Assembly: GCF_903815225.1 (NCBI RefSeq)
Contig: NZ_LR813084.1
Location: 5,790,001-5,854,000, forward strand
DNA: 64,000 nucleotides
Direction of reading: 5' to 3'
Source: Delftia tsuruhatensis
GTDB taxonomy: Bacteria > Pseudomonadota > Gammaproteobacteria > Burkholderiales > Burkholderiaceae_C
Made by a program: the position numbers and the translations under genes. A model generated the notes under the pieces. That model was not told the DNA's origin, did not search any database, and saw only the letters and a program-made list of their open reading frames with translations. Positions 35,653 to 45,579 of the stretch are shown here, in pieces. Each line of letters begins with the position of its first letter. Positions within the stretch are counted from its first letter, which is position 1.

Positions 35653-36573
35653 CTAACCCACGCGTCGCGTGGCCGCCCAGCACACCAGCGAGCCCAGCGT
35701 CACCAGCGCCACGCCCTGCCAGAAGCCCCAGCCCGGCCGCACCTGCAGCCAGGCGCTGGCCAGCAGGGCGGAGAACACCGGCGTGAAGTACGAAGCCGCG
35801 GCCATCACGGCCAGGTGCCCATGCTGTATTCCATGCTCCCAGCAGCTGTAGCCCATGGCCGTGAGGCCGCCCACGACCAGCAGTTGCAGCACGACCGTGG
35901 CCGACCAGTGCATGCCGCCCTCGCCGCCCAGCCACAGCCATTGGATCCACAGCGCCAGCGCGGTCCAGACCAGGAACAGGCCCACCGCGTTGTGGCCACC
36001 ACCCCAGCGCCTGGCCAGCAACGAATAGCAAGGCCACAGCAGGGCCGCACCGAAAGCCAGTCCATAGGCCAGCGGATTGGCCCGCATGTGGCCGGCCATG
36101 TCCTGCCAATGCAGGGAATCGCCGCCCAGCACGCGCGTCAATCCCCACAGGCACAGCAGCACGCCGGGCCACAGCCACCAGCGTGCGCTCTGCTGGCGCA
36201 GCAGCACGGCCAGCACGATGGTCAGGCTGGGCCACAGGTAGTTGATCAGTCCCAGCTCCAGCGCCTGGGACCGGTCCTGCGCCAGCCCTATGGCCAGCGA
36301 CAGGCAGATCTCATAGACCGCGAACAGCAGCCCGCAGCCCCAGAGATAGACAGGATGCATGGCGCGCCACCGCGCGGGCCCTGGCAAGCCCCGCACGGCA
36401 GCCACGCAGATGGCGCTGACCGTGTAGAGCATGGCGGCCCCACCCACGGCGCCCAGCGGCTCGGCCACCGAGCGCATCAGGCCCACGGTGCAGCTCCAGC
36501 ACACCACGGCCAGCAGGCCGATGGCCGTGGCCCGGCCGGCCGACGCTGGGGAGTGGCTCTGCACGGATGCCAT
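35653..36573 (-). CDS. EamA/DMT-family exporter, YddG-like
   Basis: This encodes 306 residues from ATG 36573; the frame is open further upstream but that part is not membrane-like and overlaps the next gene. About ten membrane segments make two EamA repeats. LELGLINYLWPSLTIVLAVL and the N-terminal GLLAVVCWSCTVGLMR are close to the aromatic amino acid exporter YddG. It probably exports aromatic amino acids or similar compounds. It converges with recX with a seven-base gap. Confidence 0.85.
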   Translation of the reverse strand: MASVQSHSPASAGRATAIGLLAVVCWSCTVGLMRSVAEPLGAVGGAAMLYTVSAICVAAVRGLPGPARWRAMHPVYLWGCGLLFAVYEICLSLAIGLAQDRSQALELGLINYLWPSLTIVLAVLLRQQSARWWLWPGVLLCLWGLTRVLGGDSLHWQDMAGHMRANPLAYGLAFGAALLWPCYSLLARRWGGGHNAVGLFLVWTALALWIQWLWLGGEGGMHWSATVVLQLLVVGGLTAMGYSCWEHGIQHGHLAVMAAASYFTPVFSALLASAWLQVRPGWGFWQGVALVTLGSLVCWAATRRVG

Positions 36574-36593
36574 GGGAACGCTGCGCGGGGCGG

Positions 36594-38471
36594 TCAGTGC
36601 GGCGCCAGCACCTGGCGCAGCGAGCGGTACAGCCTGTCCGAACCATGCGCAGGGTTGTCCGCGTCGAACGAGAACTCGTTGCTTGACTGCGTGCCTGCCG
36701 CCCCTTCGGGCCGGGCCTCCATGAAGAAGGACAGGAAACGCGCGCCCTGGCGGCGGTGCATGGCCAGCACCTTCTCCAACCGCTGCGGCGACAGGGCCAC
36801 CAGCGGATGGAATTCCGTCACGCCATAGGCCGTATGCCCGTACCGGCGCAGCATCTGGCCCACCAGCGGGCCATAGGTGTCCTCGCCATACAGGCTCACG
36901 CCCAGGGCCAGCCCGGGCATGCGCTGCAGGCTGCGCTCCACGGCATAGCGGTTGGCGTCCCAACTGGGGTTGGCATGGGGATTGAGCTGGTGAGCGAAGC
37001 GCGGGATGCGACCCAGGCAGCCGTGGCCGATGTGGTCGGAGAAGGCCTGGATGTAGTCGGCCACCTGCTGCGCGCGAAAGTCGTTCCAGTCGGTGGCCAG
37101 CGGGTTGTGGAACAGGGCCAGCCGGTCCTGCGGACTGTCCACCCAGAACTCCAGGCCTGAAGGCAAGGGGCCAAAGTCGGGCAAGGCCTCGGCGGCATGG
37201 GGCCTGGGCTCGCTCTGGCTGCGGTCCATCACGGCGATCTGGCGGGTGGCCAGCAGGCCCAGGCTGCGCCCGCCCGCCTGCAGGACCACATCGATGCGGT
37301 GCAGGCCTTCGCCCAGCGCCGGGTAGCGGATATCGGCGCGCCAGCCCACGTCGGGCGTGAGGAATCCAGGCTTGGCCTGCGCCACATCCTGGCGATGCAT
37401 GTGCACGGGGGCATGCGCGTAGGGCCTGCCGTCCACGAAGACCGCTACCGCCAGTCGCCTTTGCAGACGTGCATCGGGCACATGGACCCAGCCGGACACG
37501 GGCACGGTGCCGGCCGCATAGCTGTCGATGTGCTGGAAGTAGTTCCGCAGCGGCTCGGTGCGGATGTTGCGCGAGGGCGGCTCGACCGCGTCGAAGCTGG
37601 GAAACTCCGACTTCAGGTGGGCATTGAGACGCGCGACGTCGCCATAGCGCCTGCGCAGGAAATCATGGAAGCCCGCCACGGATGCGGGGCTGTAGTCGCT
37701 GACGGCATAGCCCTCGGCCGCGAAGCCCATGCCGGCCTCGAAGCCCGGGAACAGCTGGTGCGTCTCGCCCAGCACGGTGATGGCACGCAGCGGACGCATG
37801 GCGGCGTCGCCCGCGGCGCACATGCGCTCGGCCAGGGCATCGACGACGAGCTGGCGCACGCGCGTGACCTCGTTGTCCTTTCGGGCGACCGACCAGGGGA
37901 AGATGCGGGCGCCCAGATAGGTGTCCAGGGGCAGCGGGCCCTTGGGCGTCCAGGCCAGGTTGGCGGGATCGGCGGCCAGGCGCTCCTCGGCCTGGGAGTG
38001 GACCTCGAAGTGCGTGGCGAACAGATACAGCACCACGGGCCGCTGCGCCTGCGCCACCGTGCGCACCACGCGGTCCAGCGCCTCGCCGCGCACCTCCCAG
38101 CCCTGTCCGTTCCATCGCACGTAGCGCAGCAGCGGCACGCTGAGCGTATAGCCCAGCTCCAGCCCGTCGCCTTGCGGTCGGCCCAGTCGCCGCAGTGTGG
38201 CGTCCACCATGCCGGCGGCCGAGCCTTTCGGCCCCAGGCAACCGGCCGGCACCTGCTGGAACTCCTTCGGGAAATCCGCCCGCACGCCGTCCTGTACCAG
38301 GCAGGCCTCCATATTGCCCAGCAGCGGGCTCAGCAGCAGGCGCGACGAGGACGGCAACGCCGGCCGCAGCTGCCACACGAACAGCGCGACCAGCAGGCAC
38401 AGCACGGCCAGGGCCAGGGCATGGCCCCAGACCGGGCCCTGCCGGCCCGGCGAGGACGGCGATGGGCTCAC
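36594..38471 (-). CDS. Membrane-anchored GH42-like protein of unknown substrate
   Basis: This encodes 625 residues from a GTG that overlaps the argC stop (GTGA), so it is translated with argC. One N-terminal membrane anchor (about 16-35) leaves a large periplasmic part. The region near 245-300 ([20 protein letters not shown], then [20 protein letters not shown] with RLNAHL) resembles the part of GH42 beta-galactosidases that contains the acid/base residue and the F-x-x-WLR-x-RYG-x-x-x-x-LN pattern. An insert near 320-410 looks like a beta-sandwich, and a TIM-barrel-like second half follows ([24 protein letters not shown]). I cannot name a substrate. The link to arginine synthesis is not understood. 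Confidence 0.55.
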   Translation of the reverse strand: MSPSPSSPGRQGPVWGHALALAVLCLLVALFVWQLRPALPSSSRLLLSPLLGNMEACLVQDGVRADFPKEFQQVPAGCLGPKGSAAGMVDATLRRLGRPQGDGLELGYTLSVPLLRYVRWNGQGWEVRGEALDRVVRTVAQAQRPVVLYLFATHFEVHSQAEERLAADPANLAWTPKGPLPLDTYLGARIFPWSVARKDNEVTRVRQLVVDALAERMCAAGDAAMRPLRAITVLGETHQLFPGFEAGMGFAAEGYAVSDYSPASVAGFHDFLRRRYGDVARLNAHLKSEFPSFDAVEPPSRNIRTEPLRNYFQHIDSYAAGTVPVSGWVHVPDARLQRRLAVAVFVDGRPYAHAPVHMHRQDVAQAKPGFLTPDVGWRADIRYPALGEGLHRIDVVLQAGGRSLGLLATRQIAVMDRSQSEPRPHAAEALPDFGPLPSGLEFWVDSPQDRLALFHNPLATDWNDFRAQQVADYIQAFSDHIGHGCLGRIPRFAHQLNPHANPSWDANRYAVERSLQRMPGLALGVSLYGEDTYGPLVGQMLRRYGHTAYGVTEFHPLVALSPQRLEKVLAMHRRQGARFLSFFMEARPEGAAGTQSSNEFSFDADNPAHGSDRLYRSLRQVLAPH

Positions 38472-39400
38472 AGCCCCAGCATGATCTGCAGGTTCTGCAC
38501 GGCGGCGCCGCTGGCGCCCTTGCCCAGGTTGTCCAAGCGCGCGATCAGCACGGCCTGACGGTACTGCTCATTGGCGAACACGCGCAGCTCCAGCTTGTTG
38601 GTGTCGGTCAGCGTGTCCGCGGCCAGCTTCAGGTCCTCGGTCGGGGGCAGCACCGACACCCACTGTGCAGGCGTGTTGGTCGCCGCGTAGTGGGCAGCCA
38701 GCGCGTCGTGCAGGTCGCTCGCCTTGGGCGCGCCCGGCAGCAGGTCCAGATGCAGCGGCAGCTGCACCAGCATGCCCTGGCGGAAATTGCCCACGGCGGG
38801 AATGAACACGGGGCGGCGCGTCAGGCCCGTGTACTGGAGGATCTCGGGGATGTGCTTGTGCGACAGGCCCAGCGCATAGGCCTCGTAGGGCGCCGCCGTG
38901 CCGGCCTCGTAGGCCTCGATCATGCTGCGGCCGCCACCCGAATAGCCCGACACCGAAGGCAGGCTCAGGCCATGGTCGGCCGGAATCAGGCCCGCAGCCA
39001 CCAGCGGATGCAGCAGCGCGATCGCGCCGGTCGCGTAGCAGCCGGGATTGGACACGCGCCTGGCGGCGCGCACCGCCTCCAGCTGCCCCTTGCGCAGTTC
39101 GGGGAAGCCGTAGACCCAGTCCGGCGCCACGCGGTGGGCCGTGGAGGCGTCGATGATCTTGATCGTGCGGCCGGTCTCGGCCTCGATGGCGTCGACCATG
39201 GCCGCCGTCTCGCGGGCGGCGTCGTCGTGCAGGCACAGGATGACCAGGTCCACGCCGGCGATCAGTGCACGCTTGGCGGCAGGATCCTTTCGCAGCTCGG
39301 GGGCAATACTGACCAGCTCCACGCCGGGCAGATCGACCAGACGCTCACGGATCTGCAACCCTGTCGTGCCTGCCTCGCCATCGATAAAGACTTTTGCCAT
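38468..39400 (-). CDS. argC: N-acetyl-gamma-glutamyl-phosphate reductase, type 2
   Basis: This encodes 310 residues from ATG 39400, with AGGAG upstream; longer starts are not supported. The enzyme reduces N-acetylglutamyl phosphate to the semialdehyde with NADPH in arginine biosynthesis. It is the short type: [14 protein letters not shown] (8-21) binds NADPH, the catalytic cysteine is C121 in [11 protein letters not shown], and HKHIPEI holds the catalytic histidine. The last bases overlap the next gene. Confidence 0.96.
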   Translation of the reverse strand: MAKVFIDGEAGTTGLQIRERLVDLPGVELVSIAPELRKDPAAKRALIAGVDLVILCLHDDAARETAAMVDAIEAETGRTIKIIDASTAHRVAPDWVYGFPELRKGQLEAVRAARRVSNPGCYATGAIALLHPLVAAGLIPADHGLSLPSVSGYSGGGRSMIEAYEAGTAAPYEAYALGLSHKHIPEILQYTGLTRRPVFIPAVGNFRQGMLVQLPLHLDLLPGAPKASDLHDALAAHYAATNTPAQWVSVLPPTEDLKLAADTLTDTNKLELRVFANEQYRQAVLIARLDNLGKGASGAAVQNLQIMLGL

Positions 39401-39834
39401 CGCTGTGTTTCTCCTGCTGCGCGGCCTTCTTGGGGCCGCTGCGGCACCATTGCCGCGTTCCAGTTGCGGATTCTCACCGAAACCGGGTTTCCCTGGGGGC
39501 GTTGTCGCAAAACGGCAGGCGCATGGGTGCGGGCCGCCCGCCACGCGGCTGTTACAAAACTACCGCGGAGCACCGCATGATTCCTCTATAAGACAAAAGA
39601 GCTGGGGCGCCAGGATGAAATGTCAGGAAGCCGTCTTTTCCTTGACATATCAAGGCATTGCACAGATTCCGGGAGGCTGCTTGGCCCGCGGGAAATTGTG
39701 GATTCTGCGCATGGGGGCGTGTCGGATGGCGCAGTGCAGCATGGTACATTCGGCGATTGCCAGGTCACTCCGCCTTGAGGCAGCACCCCAGGGCTACCGG
39801 GTCAATCCCCCCCTATTTGTTTGAGAGAGACATC
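39401..39834. other. Intergenic region between argC and sucC
   Basis: These 434 bases separate divergent argC and sucC and should hold both promoters. TTGACA at 39642-39647 is a good -35 match, but I see no convincing -10 at the right spacing; TGGTACATT at 39742-39750 could be an extended -10. No gene is supported. Confidence 0.5.
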
Positions 39835-40995
<1,161 letters not shown>

Positions 40996-41015
40996 GCTGG
41001 CCCGGAGAACACACC

Positions 41016-41909
41016 ATGTCTATCTACATCAACAAAGACACCAAGGTCATCACCCAAGGCATCACGGGCAAGACGGGCCAGTTCCACACTGAAAAGTGCA
41101 TCGAGTACGCGAACGGCAAGAACTGCTTCGTGGCGGGCGTGAACCCCAAGAAGGCCGGCGAGAAGATCTTCGACGTGCCAATCTACGCCTCCGTCAAGGA
41201 AGCCGCGCAAGGCACGGGCGCCACGGTCTCCGTGATCTACGTCCCCCCCGCAGGTGCTGCCGCCGCGATCTGGGAAGCCGTGGAAGCCGACCTGGACCTG
41301 GCCATCTGCATCACCGAAGGCATTCCCGTCCGTGACATGCTGGAAGTGCGCAACAAGATGCGCGCCAAGGAAGCCGCCGGCGGCAAGCGTACCCTGCTGC
41401 TGGGCCCCAACTGCCCCGGCCTGATCACGCCCGACGAGATCAAGATCGGCATCATGCCCGGCCACATCCACAAGAAAGGCCGCGTCGGCGTGGTCAGCCG
41501 CTCCGGCACGCTGACCTATGAAGCCGTGGCACAGCTGACCGAACTGGGCATCGGCCAGTCGTCGGCCGTGGGCATCGGCGGCGACCCGATCAACGGCCTC
41601 AAGCACATCGACGTGATGAAGGCCTTCAATGACGATCCCGACACCGACGCCGTCATCATGATCGGCGAAATCGGCGGCCCCGACGAAGCCGAAGCCGCCC
41701 GCTGGTGCAAGGACAACATGAAGAAGCCCATCGTCGGCTTCATCGCTGGTGTCACCGCCCCTCCCGGCAAGCGCATGGGCCACGCCGGCGCGCTGATCTC
41801 CGGCGGCGCCGACACGGCCGACGCCAAGCTGGCCATCATGGAAGAGTGCGGTTTCACCATCACCCGCAATCCTTCCGAAATGGGCCGCCTGCTCAAGGGC
41901 CTGCTGTAA
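41016..41909 (+). CDS. sucD: Succinyl-CoA synthetase alpha subunit
   Basis: This encodes 297 residues. ITQGITGKTGQFHTEKCIEY binds CoA, GPNCPGLI and RSGTLTYE are typical, and the phosphorylated histidine is about H256 in GKRMGHAGALISGG. It is co-transcribed with sucC. Confidence 0.98.
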   Translation: MSIYINKDTKVITQGITGKTGQFHTEKCIEYANGKNCFVAGVNPKKAGEKIFDVPIYASVKEAAQGTGATVSVIYVPPAGAAAAIWEAVEADLDLAICITEGIPVRDMLEVRNKMRAKEAAGGKRTLLLGPNCPGLITPDEIKIGIMPGHIHKKGRVGVVSRSGTLTYEAVAQLTELGIGQSSAVGIGGDPINGLKHIDVMKAFNDDPDTDAVIMIGEIGGPDEAEAARWCKDNMKKPIVGFIAGVTAPPGKRMGHAGALISGGADTADAKLAIMEECGFTITRNPSEMGRLLKGLL

Positions 41910-42020
41910 ACGGCACGGGTTCTGCACCACCTCTGCGGGCGTGCCCGCAGCAGAAATTACGCAGAATTACGAATCGGTAAGGCGGCAAGTCCGCCCTACA
42001 CTGTCAGCTCCAAAAAAAGA

Positions 42021-42053
42021 AAAAGCGCCAGCGGCCCACGCCCTGGCGCTTTT
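42021..42053. terminator. Terminator after sucCD
   Basis: AAAAGCGCCAG (42021-42031) pairs with CTGGCGCTTTT (42043-42053) around an 11-base loop, 24 bases before the next start codon. Confidence 0.85.
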
Positions 42054-42076
42054 CGACTCATAACAGCGGAGAAATC

Positions 42077-42769
42077 ATGGAATACCTGCAAAGCGCCGAC
42101 TTCTGGATCGGCCTGTTGAAGATCGTCTGGATCAACATCATCCTGTCCGGCGACAACGCCGTCGTCATCGCCCTCGCAGCGCGCTCGCTGCCCCCCGCGC
42201 AGCAGAAGAAGGCCGTCATGTTCGGCTCCGGCGCCGCCGTGGTGCTGCGCATCATCCTGACCGTGGTCGCGGCCAAGCTGCTGGAGCTGTCCTTCCTGCA
42301 GATCGTGGGCGGCTGCCTGCTGCTGTGGATCGGCCTGCAACTGCTGACCGGCGAGGAAGAGGATGAGGGTGAATCCAAGGGCCAGGGCAGCATGATGACG
42401 GCCATTCGCACCATCCTGATCGCCGACCTGGTGATGAGCCTGGACAACGTGATCGCCGTGGCCGCCACCGCGCAAGGCAACATGGTCCTGCTGATCCTGG
42501 GCCTGGCCATCAGCATCCCGCTGGTGATCTTCGGCTCCACGCTGATGATCAAGCTCATGGAGCGCTTTCCCGTCATCGTCACGCTGGGCGCGGCCCTGAT
42601 CGGCTGGGTCGGCGGGGAGACCATCGTCAACGACCGCCTGCTGCACGACTACGCCATCGGTCATCCCTGGCTGCACTATGCGGCCGCCGCAGCCGGCGCC
42701 GTGCTGGTCGTGGGCGTGGGCAAGCTCCTGCAGGCCCGCTCCAGCGCCCGGCACGCGGCCCAGGCCTGA
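42077..42769 (+). CDS. TerC-family integral membrane protein
   Basis: This encodes 230 residues with about seven membrane segments. Family motifs are NIILSGDNAVVIALAARSLP near residue 20 and LIADLVMSLDNVIAVAA near 120, whose acidic residues are thought to bind metal. TerC/YjbE proteins export manganese or load it onto secreted proteins. A 20-residue acidic cytoplasmic loop (EEEDEGESKG) splits the two halves. A second, different TerC gene is at 54833-55573. Confidence 0.92.
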   Translation: MEYLQSADFWIGLLKIVWINIILSGDNAVVIALAARSLPPAQQKKAVMFGSGAAVVLRIILTVVAAKLLELSFLQIVGGCLLLWIGLQLLTGEEEDEGESKGQGSMMTAIRTILIADLVMSLDNVIAVAATAQGNMVLLILGLAISIPLVIFGSTLMIKLMERFPVIVTLGAALIGWVGGETIVNDRLLHDYAIGHPWLHYAAAAAGAVLVVGVGKLLQARSSARHAAQA

Positions 42770-42798
42770 AGAAGACAAGGTCGCCTCCACCGACTCGA

Positions 42799-42824
42799 AC
42801 GCACTGCCTCGGCAGTGCGTTTTT
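42799..42824 (+). terminator. Terminator after the TerC gene
   Basis: ACGCACTGCC-TC-GGCAGTGCGT is followed by a T run. Confidence 0.9.
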
Positions 42825-42983
42825 GCTTGGTGCAGCCCTGCCTTGATGTGGCGTCAAGCCGACGCGCCGACGGCCGGCTCCCCTTGCACCCCTTTTTCAT
42901 TTACGCTGTACGCCAACGCTCCTCCCAGGCCTTCGCACACCAGGGACTGATGGCGCCCATGCCGCGCCCCTTCCTCCGCCACC

Positions 42984-43832
42984 ATGTTCAGCGCCCCCCA
43001 GACCCCGGAACAGCCCGCCCCCCAGGAAAGGCCGCCACGGCATTGCACCATGGTCGCGCGCACCGACGTGGGCCGGCGCCGCGACAACAACGAGGATGCC
43101 GTCAGCATCCAGCCGGATGCCCGCCCCTGGCCGATGGCGGTGCTAGCCGACGGCATGGGCGGCTACAACGCGGGGGAGGTCGCCAGCGCCATGGCCACCA
43201 GCCTGGTGCCCGCGGCGCTGCAGAGCATTGCCATCCATGCGCCCGCTGATGACGGCCCCCAGGCGCGCCAGGAGCTGCATCGCGCGCTGAACGATGCGTT
43301 GCACCTGGCCAATGCCGCCATCCTCAATGCCGCGCAGGAAACACCGGGCTGCCGGGGCATGGGCACCACCATCATCGCGGCCGCCCTGCTGCCCGGTCGA
43401 CTGATGCTGGCCCACCTTGGTGACTCCCGGGCCTATGGCTGGCGCGACGGCCGACTGCTGCGCCTGACGCGCGACCACACCTGGCTGCAGGAGGAGATCG
43501 ACGCCGGCCGCATCCAGGACCATGAAGCGCGCCAGTCGGGCCTGGGCCACCTGCTGACACATGCGATGGGCGTCACCGCGCAGATAGAGCCCGACTTCAA
43601 CGAATGGCCGCTGCAGGTCGGCGACCGCGTCCTGCTGTGCTCCGACGGCCTGACCGACATGCTCGACGACGAGGCCATCGCACGGCTGTTTTCCCGCGCG
43701 GACCCGCTGCCCGTGCTGCTGACGGCCCTGATCACCGCGGCCAATGAGGCCGGCGGACATGACAACATCAGTGCCGTGCTGCTGGAGATGCAGGCCAGCT
43801 CGCCCGCAGCGCCCGGAACGACCATCGATTGA
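42984..43832 (+). CDS. PP2C-family serine/threonine phosphatase
   Basis: This encodes 282 residues. Metal-binding motifs are in TDVGRRRDNNEDAV (28-40), VLADGMGGYNAG (53-64), AHLGDSRAYGW, LLCSDGLTDM and GGHDNISAVLL. It removes phosphate from Ser/Thr and is usually paired with a Hanks-type kinase; no kinase is visible here, but an FHA phosphothreonine-binding protein follows, which suggests one signalling module. ATG 42984 has a weak ribosome binding site. Confidence 0.92.
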   Translation: MFSAPQTPEQPAPQERPPRHCTMVARTDVGRRRDNNEDAVSIQPDARPWPMAVLADGMGGYNAGEVASAMATSLVPAALQSIAIHAPADDGPQARQELHRALNDALHLANAAILNAAQETPGCRGMGTTIIAAALLPGRLMLAHLGDSRAYGWRDGRLLRLTRDHTWLQEEIDAGRIQDHEARQSGLGHLLTHAMGVTAQIEPDFNEWPLQVGDRVLLCSDGLTDMLDDEAIARLFSRADPLPVLLTALITAANEAGGHDNISAVLLEMQASSPAAPGTTID

Positions 43833-44076
43833 TCGTGGCACGGCGACCAGCGGCGCCTTCCAGCCTACGGGCGATCTTGCAGCAGGCGCCGGCAGACATC
43901 CAATTGTCAAAAATTCTCACAACATCGACAATCAGACAAAGACTGTCCATAGTCTGTATCAAATACCATGAAGCAGCCCCATGCCCCATGGGCCGCAGCC
44001 ATAATATTTGACTACATCCCAGCTCCGGACCGCCCAGTGCATGGCGCCTCCCGGGCAGAACAAAGGAGCTTTGAGC
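43833..44076. other. Intergenic region before the FHA gene
   Basis: These 244 bases are AT-rich in the middle. AGACT-GTCCAT-AGTCT (43937-43952) is a short dyad that could bind a regulator. No gene is supported. Confidence 0.35.
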
Positions 44077-44790
44077 ATGCCGACCCTGGTCATCTCCATC
44101 GACGGCGCCGTCATCAAGGAAGTGCAGCTGGCCAAGGAGCGCACCACGCTCGGGCGGCGCCCCTACAACGACATCGTGATCGACAACCTGGCCGTCAGTG
44201 GCGAGCACGCCGTGCTCAGCATCGTCGACGGCACCGTCATCATCGAGGACCTGCGCAGCACCAACGGCACCTACGTCAACGGCCAGCCCGTACTGCGCCA
44301 GGCACTGAACCACGGCGACCTGCTGGACATCGGCAAGTACAAGATCCGCTTCGTGCAGCAGCAGGCCAGCGCCTCCTCGCGGTCGGCCCTGGCCGCCATC
44401 GCCGCAGCCGTGGAAGCCACCCGCCCCGCGCCCCTGGCGGAGGCCGACCTGCCCTCGCAGTTCGGCACCGAGACGCCCTCGGGCTTCGACCACACCCTGC
44501 CGCCCTCCATGGCCGGCCTGGCCACGCGCCAGGCCGCCATCCGCATGCTCAACGGCAACGCCGCCGGCCGCGAAGTGCCGCTGGTCAAGGTCGTCACCAC
44601 CCTGGGCAAGCCCGGCGTCGCCGTCGCCTCCATCACCCAGAAGCCCCATGGCTTCGTGCTGGCACAGCTGGAAGGCGACCCCTTGAGCCTCAAGCTCAAC
44701 GGCCAGGAAATCGGCCGCCGCCCCACGCCGCTCCAGCATGGCGACACGATGGAGCTGGCCGGCACGCAGATGCAATTCCTGGTGGCCTGA
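44077..44790 (+). CDS. FHA-domain protein
   Basis: This encodes 237 residues from ATG 44077, which has AAAGGAG eight bases upstream. The N-terminal FHA domain is complete: [12 protein letters not shown] (25-36), the phosphothreonine contacts SGEHAVL (41-47) and STNGTYVNG (61-69). The C-terminal half (about 145-237) reads like a second, degenerate FHA-type fold ([30 protein letters not shown]). It binds a phosphothreonine partner, probably one that the upstream PP2C phosphatase dephosphorylates. Confidence 0.9.
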   Translation: MPTLVISIDGAVIKEVQLAKERTTLGRRPYNDIVIDNLAVSGEHAVLSIVDGTVIIEDLRSTNGTYVNGQPVLRQALNHGDLLDIGKYKIRFVQQQASASSRSALAAIAAAVEATRPAPLAEADLPSQFGTETPSGFDHTLPPSMAGLATRQAAIRMLNGNAAGREVPLVKVVTTLGKPGVAVASITQKPHGFVLAQLEGDPLSLKLNGQEIGRRPTPLQHGDTMELAGTQMQFLVA

Positions 44791-44841
44791 AGGGCCTGCC
44801 GGCCAGCCTCGTCCGTGCATCTTTGGCAAGCGCAAGATCGT

Positions 44842-44855
44842 TGACAAAAATGTCA
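44842..44855. promoter_or_regulatory. Candidate PilR-type activator site
   Basis: TGACA-AAAA-TGTCA is a perfect dyad about 95 bases upstream of the sigma-54 promoter, and another TGTC occurs at 44874. TGTC clusters at such distances are the known pattern of PilR binding in Pseudomonas. Confidence 0.45.
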
Positions 44856-44950
44856 CACAGATTTGGATCAATTTGTCAGAGAATGCGCGGCAACCGTGTA
44901 AGTTGCAACCAAACCATACATTGCAAGGATCTTCCGTCCTTCAGCGTAGC

Positions 44951-44966
44951 TGGCACGGCTCTTGCT
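44951..44966 (+). promoter_or_regulatory. Sigma-54 promoter of the pilin gene
   Basis: TGGCACGGCTCTTGCT is a perfect match to the -24/-12 consensus TGGCACG-N4-TTGCW. It lies 38 bases before the pilin start, as in PilSR-controlled pilA genes. Confidence 0.93.
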
Positions 44967-45004
44967 CAATAGAGCGAGCAATCAACCCCTATGAGGAGAA
45001 GTTC

Positions 45005-45529
45005 ATGAAGCGTTCCATCCAGCAAGGTTTCACCTTGATCGAACTGATGATCGTCGTGGCGATCATCGGCATTTTGGCAGCCGTGGCGCTGCCGGCTTAC
45101 CAGGATTACACGGTGCGTTCCAAGGTCAGCGAGGCCGTGATCCAAGCCACTTCGCCCAAGTCGCTGATCAGTGAAGCCTTCCAGACTGACGGCTTCTCTG
45201 GCATGCAGGCCGCTGCCGCCACGTTCAATGCCAAGCCCACTAATGAAAAAGCGACCAAGTATGTCGCAGACATGACCGTTGACTCCGCAACTGGTCAAAT
45301 CACGGTGACGCTTCAAAGTGGCACTTCTGCCGGCTTCCCCACTGACGTGCGTGGTAAGACCTTGATCTTTACGCCCAATGTGCAAAAAGTCGCTCTGGCT
45401 GACGGCAAGCAAGGTGCTATTGACTGGGCTTGCGGCTCGACCACTGCAACGACAGCCGGTACTCGAGGCCTGGGTGCAGCTGGAACGGGTACTTTGCCTG
45501 CAAAGTATGCACCTGCCGAGTGCCGCTAA
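45005..45529 (+). CDS. pilA: Type IVa major pilin
   Basis: This encodes 174 residues from ATG 45005 with GAGGAG upstream. A leader of eight residues ending in glycine (MKRSIQQG) is cut by PilD; the mature N-terminus [20 protein letters not shown] has the invariant E5. The C-terminal disulfide loop is formed by C143 and C173; the 29 residues between them are rich in Gly, Ala and Thr and could carry O-glycans. The pilin forms the fibre for twitching, adhesion and DNA uptake. A likely glycosyltransferase follows. Confidence 0.96.
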   Translation: MKRSIQQGFTLIELMIVVAIIGILAAVALPAYQDYTVRSKVSEAVIQATSPKSLISEAFQTDGFSGMQAAAATFNAKPTNEKATKYVADMTVDSATGQITVTLQSGTSAGFPTDVRGKTLIFTPNVQKVALADGKQGAIDWACGSTTATTAGTRGLGAAGTGTLPAKYAPAECR

Positions 45530-45547
45530 GCATTAGCAACCAAATAG

Positions 45548-45577
45548 AAAAAAGCCCGCAGCAGCGGGCTTTTTTTA
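45548..45577 (+). terminator. Terminator after pilA
   Basis: AAAAAGCCCGC-AGCA-GCGGGCTTTTTTT forms a strong hairpin with a T run. It ends three bases before the next start codon, so expression of the glycosyltransferase depends on read-through or another promoter. Confidence 0.92.
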
Positions 45578-45579
45578 TT

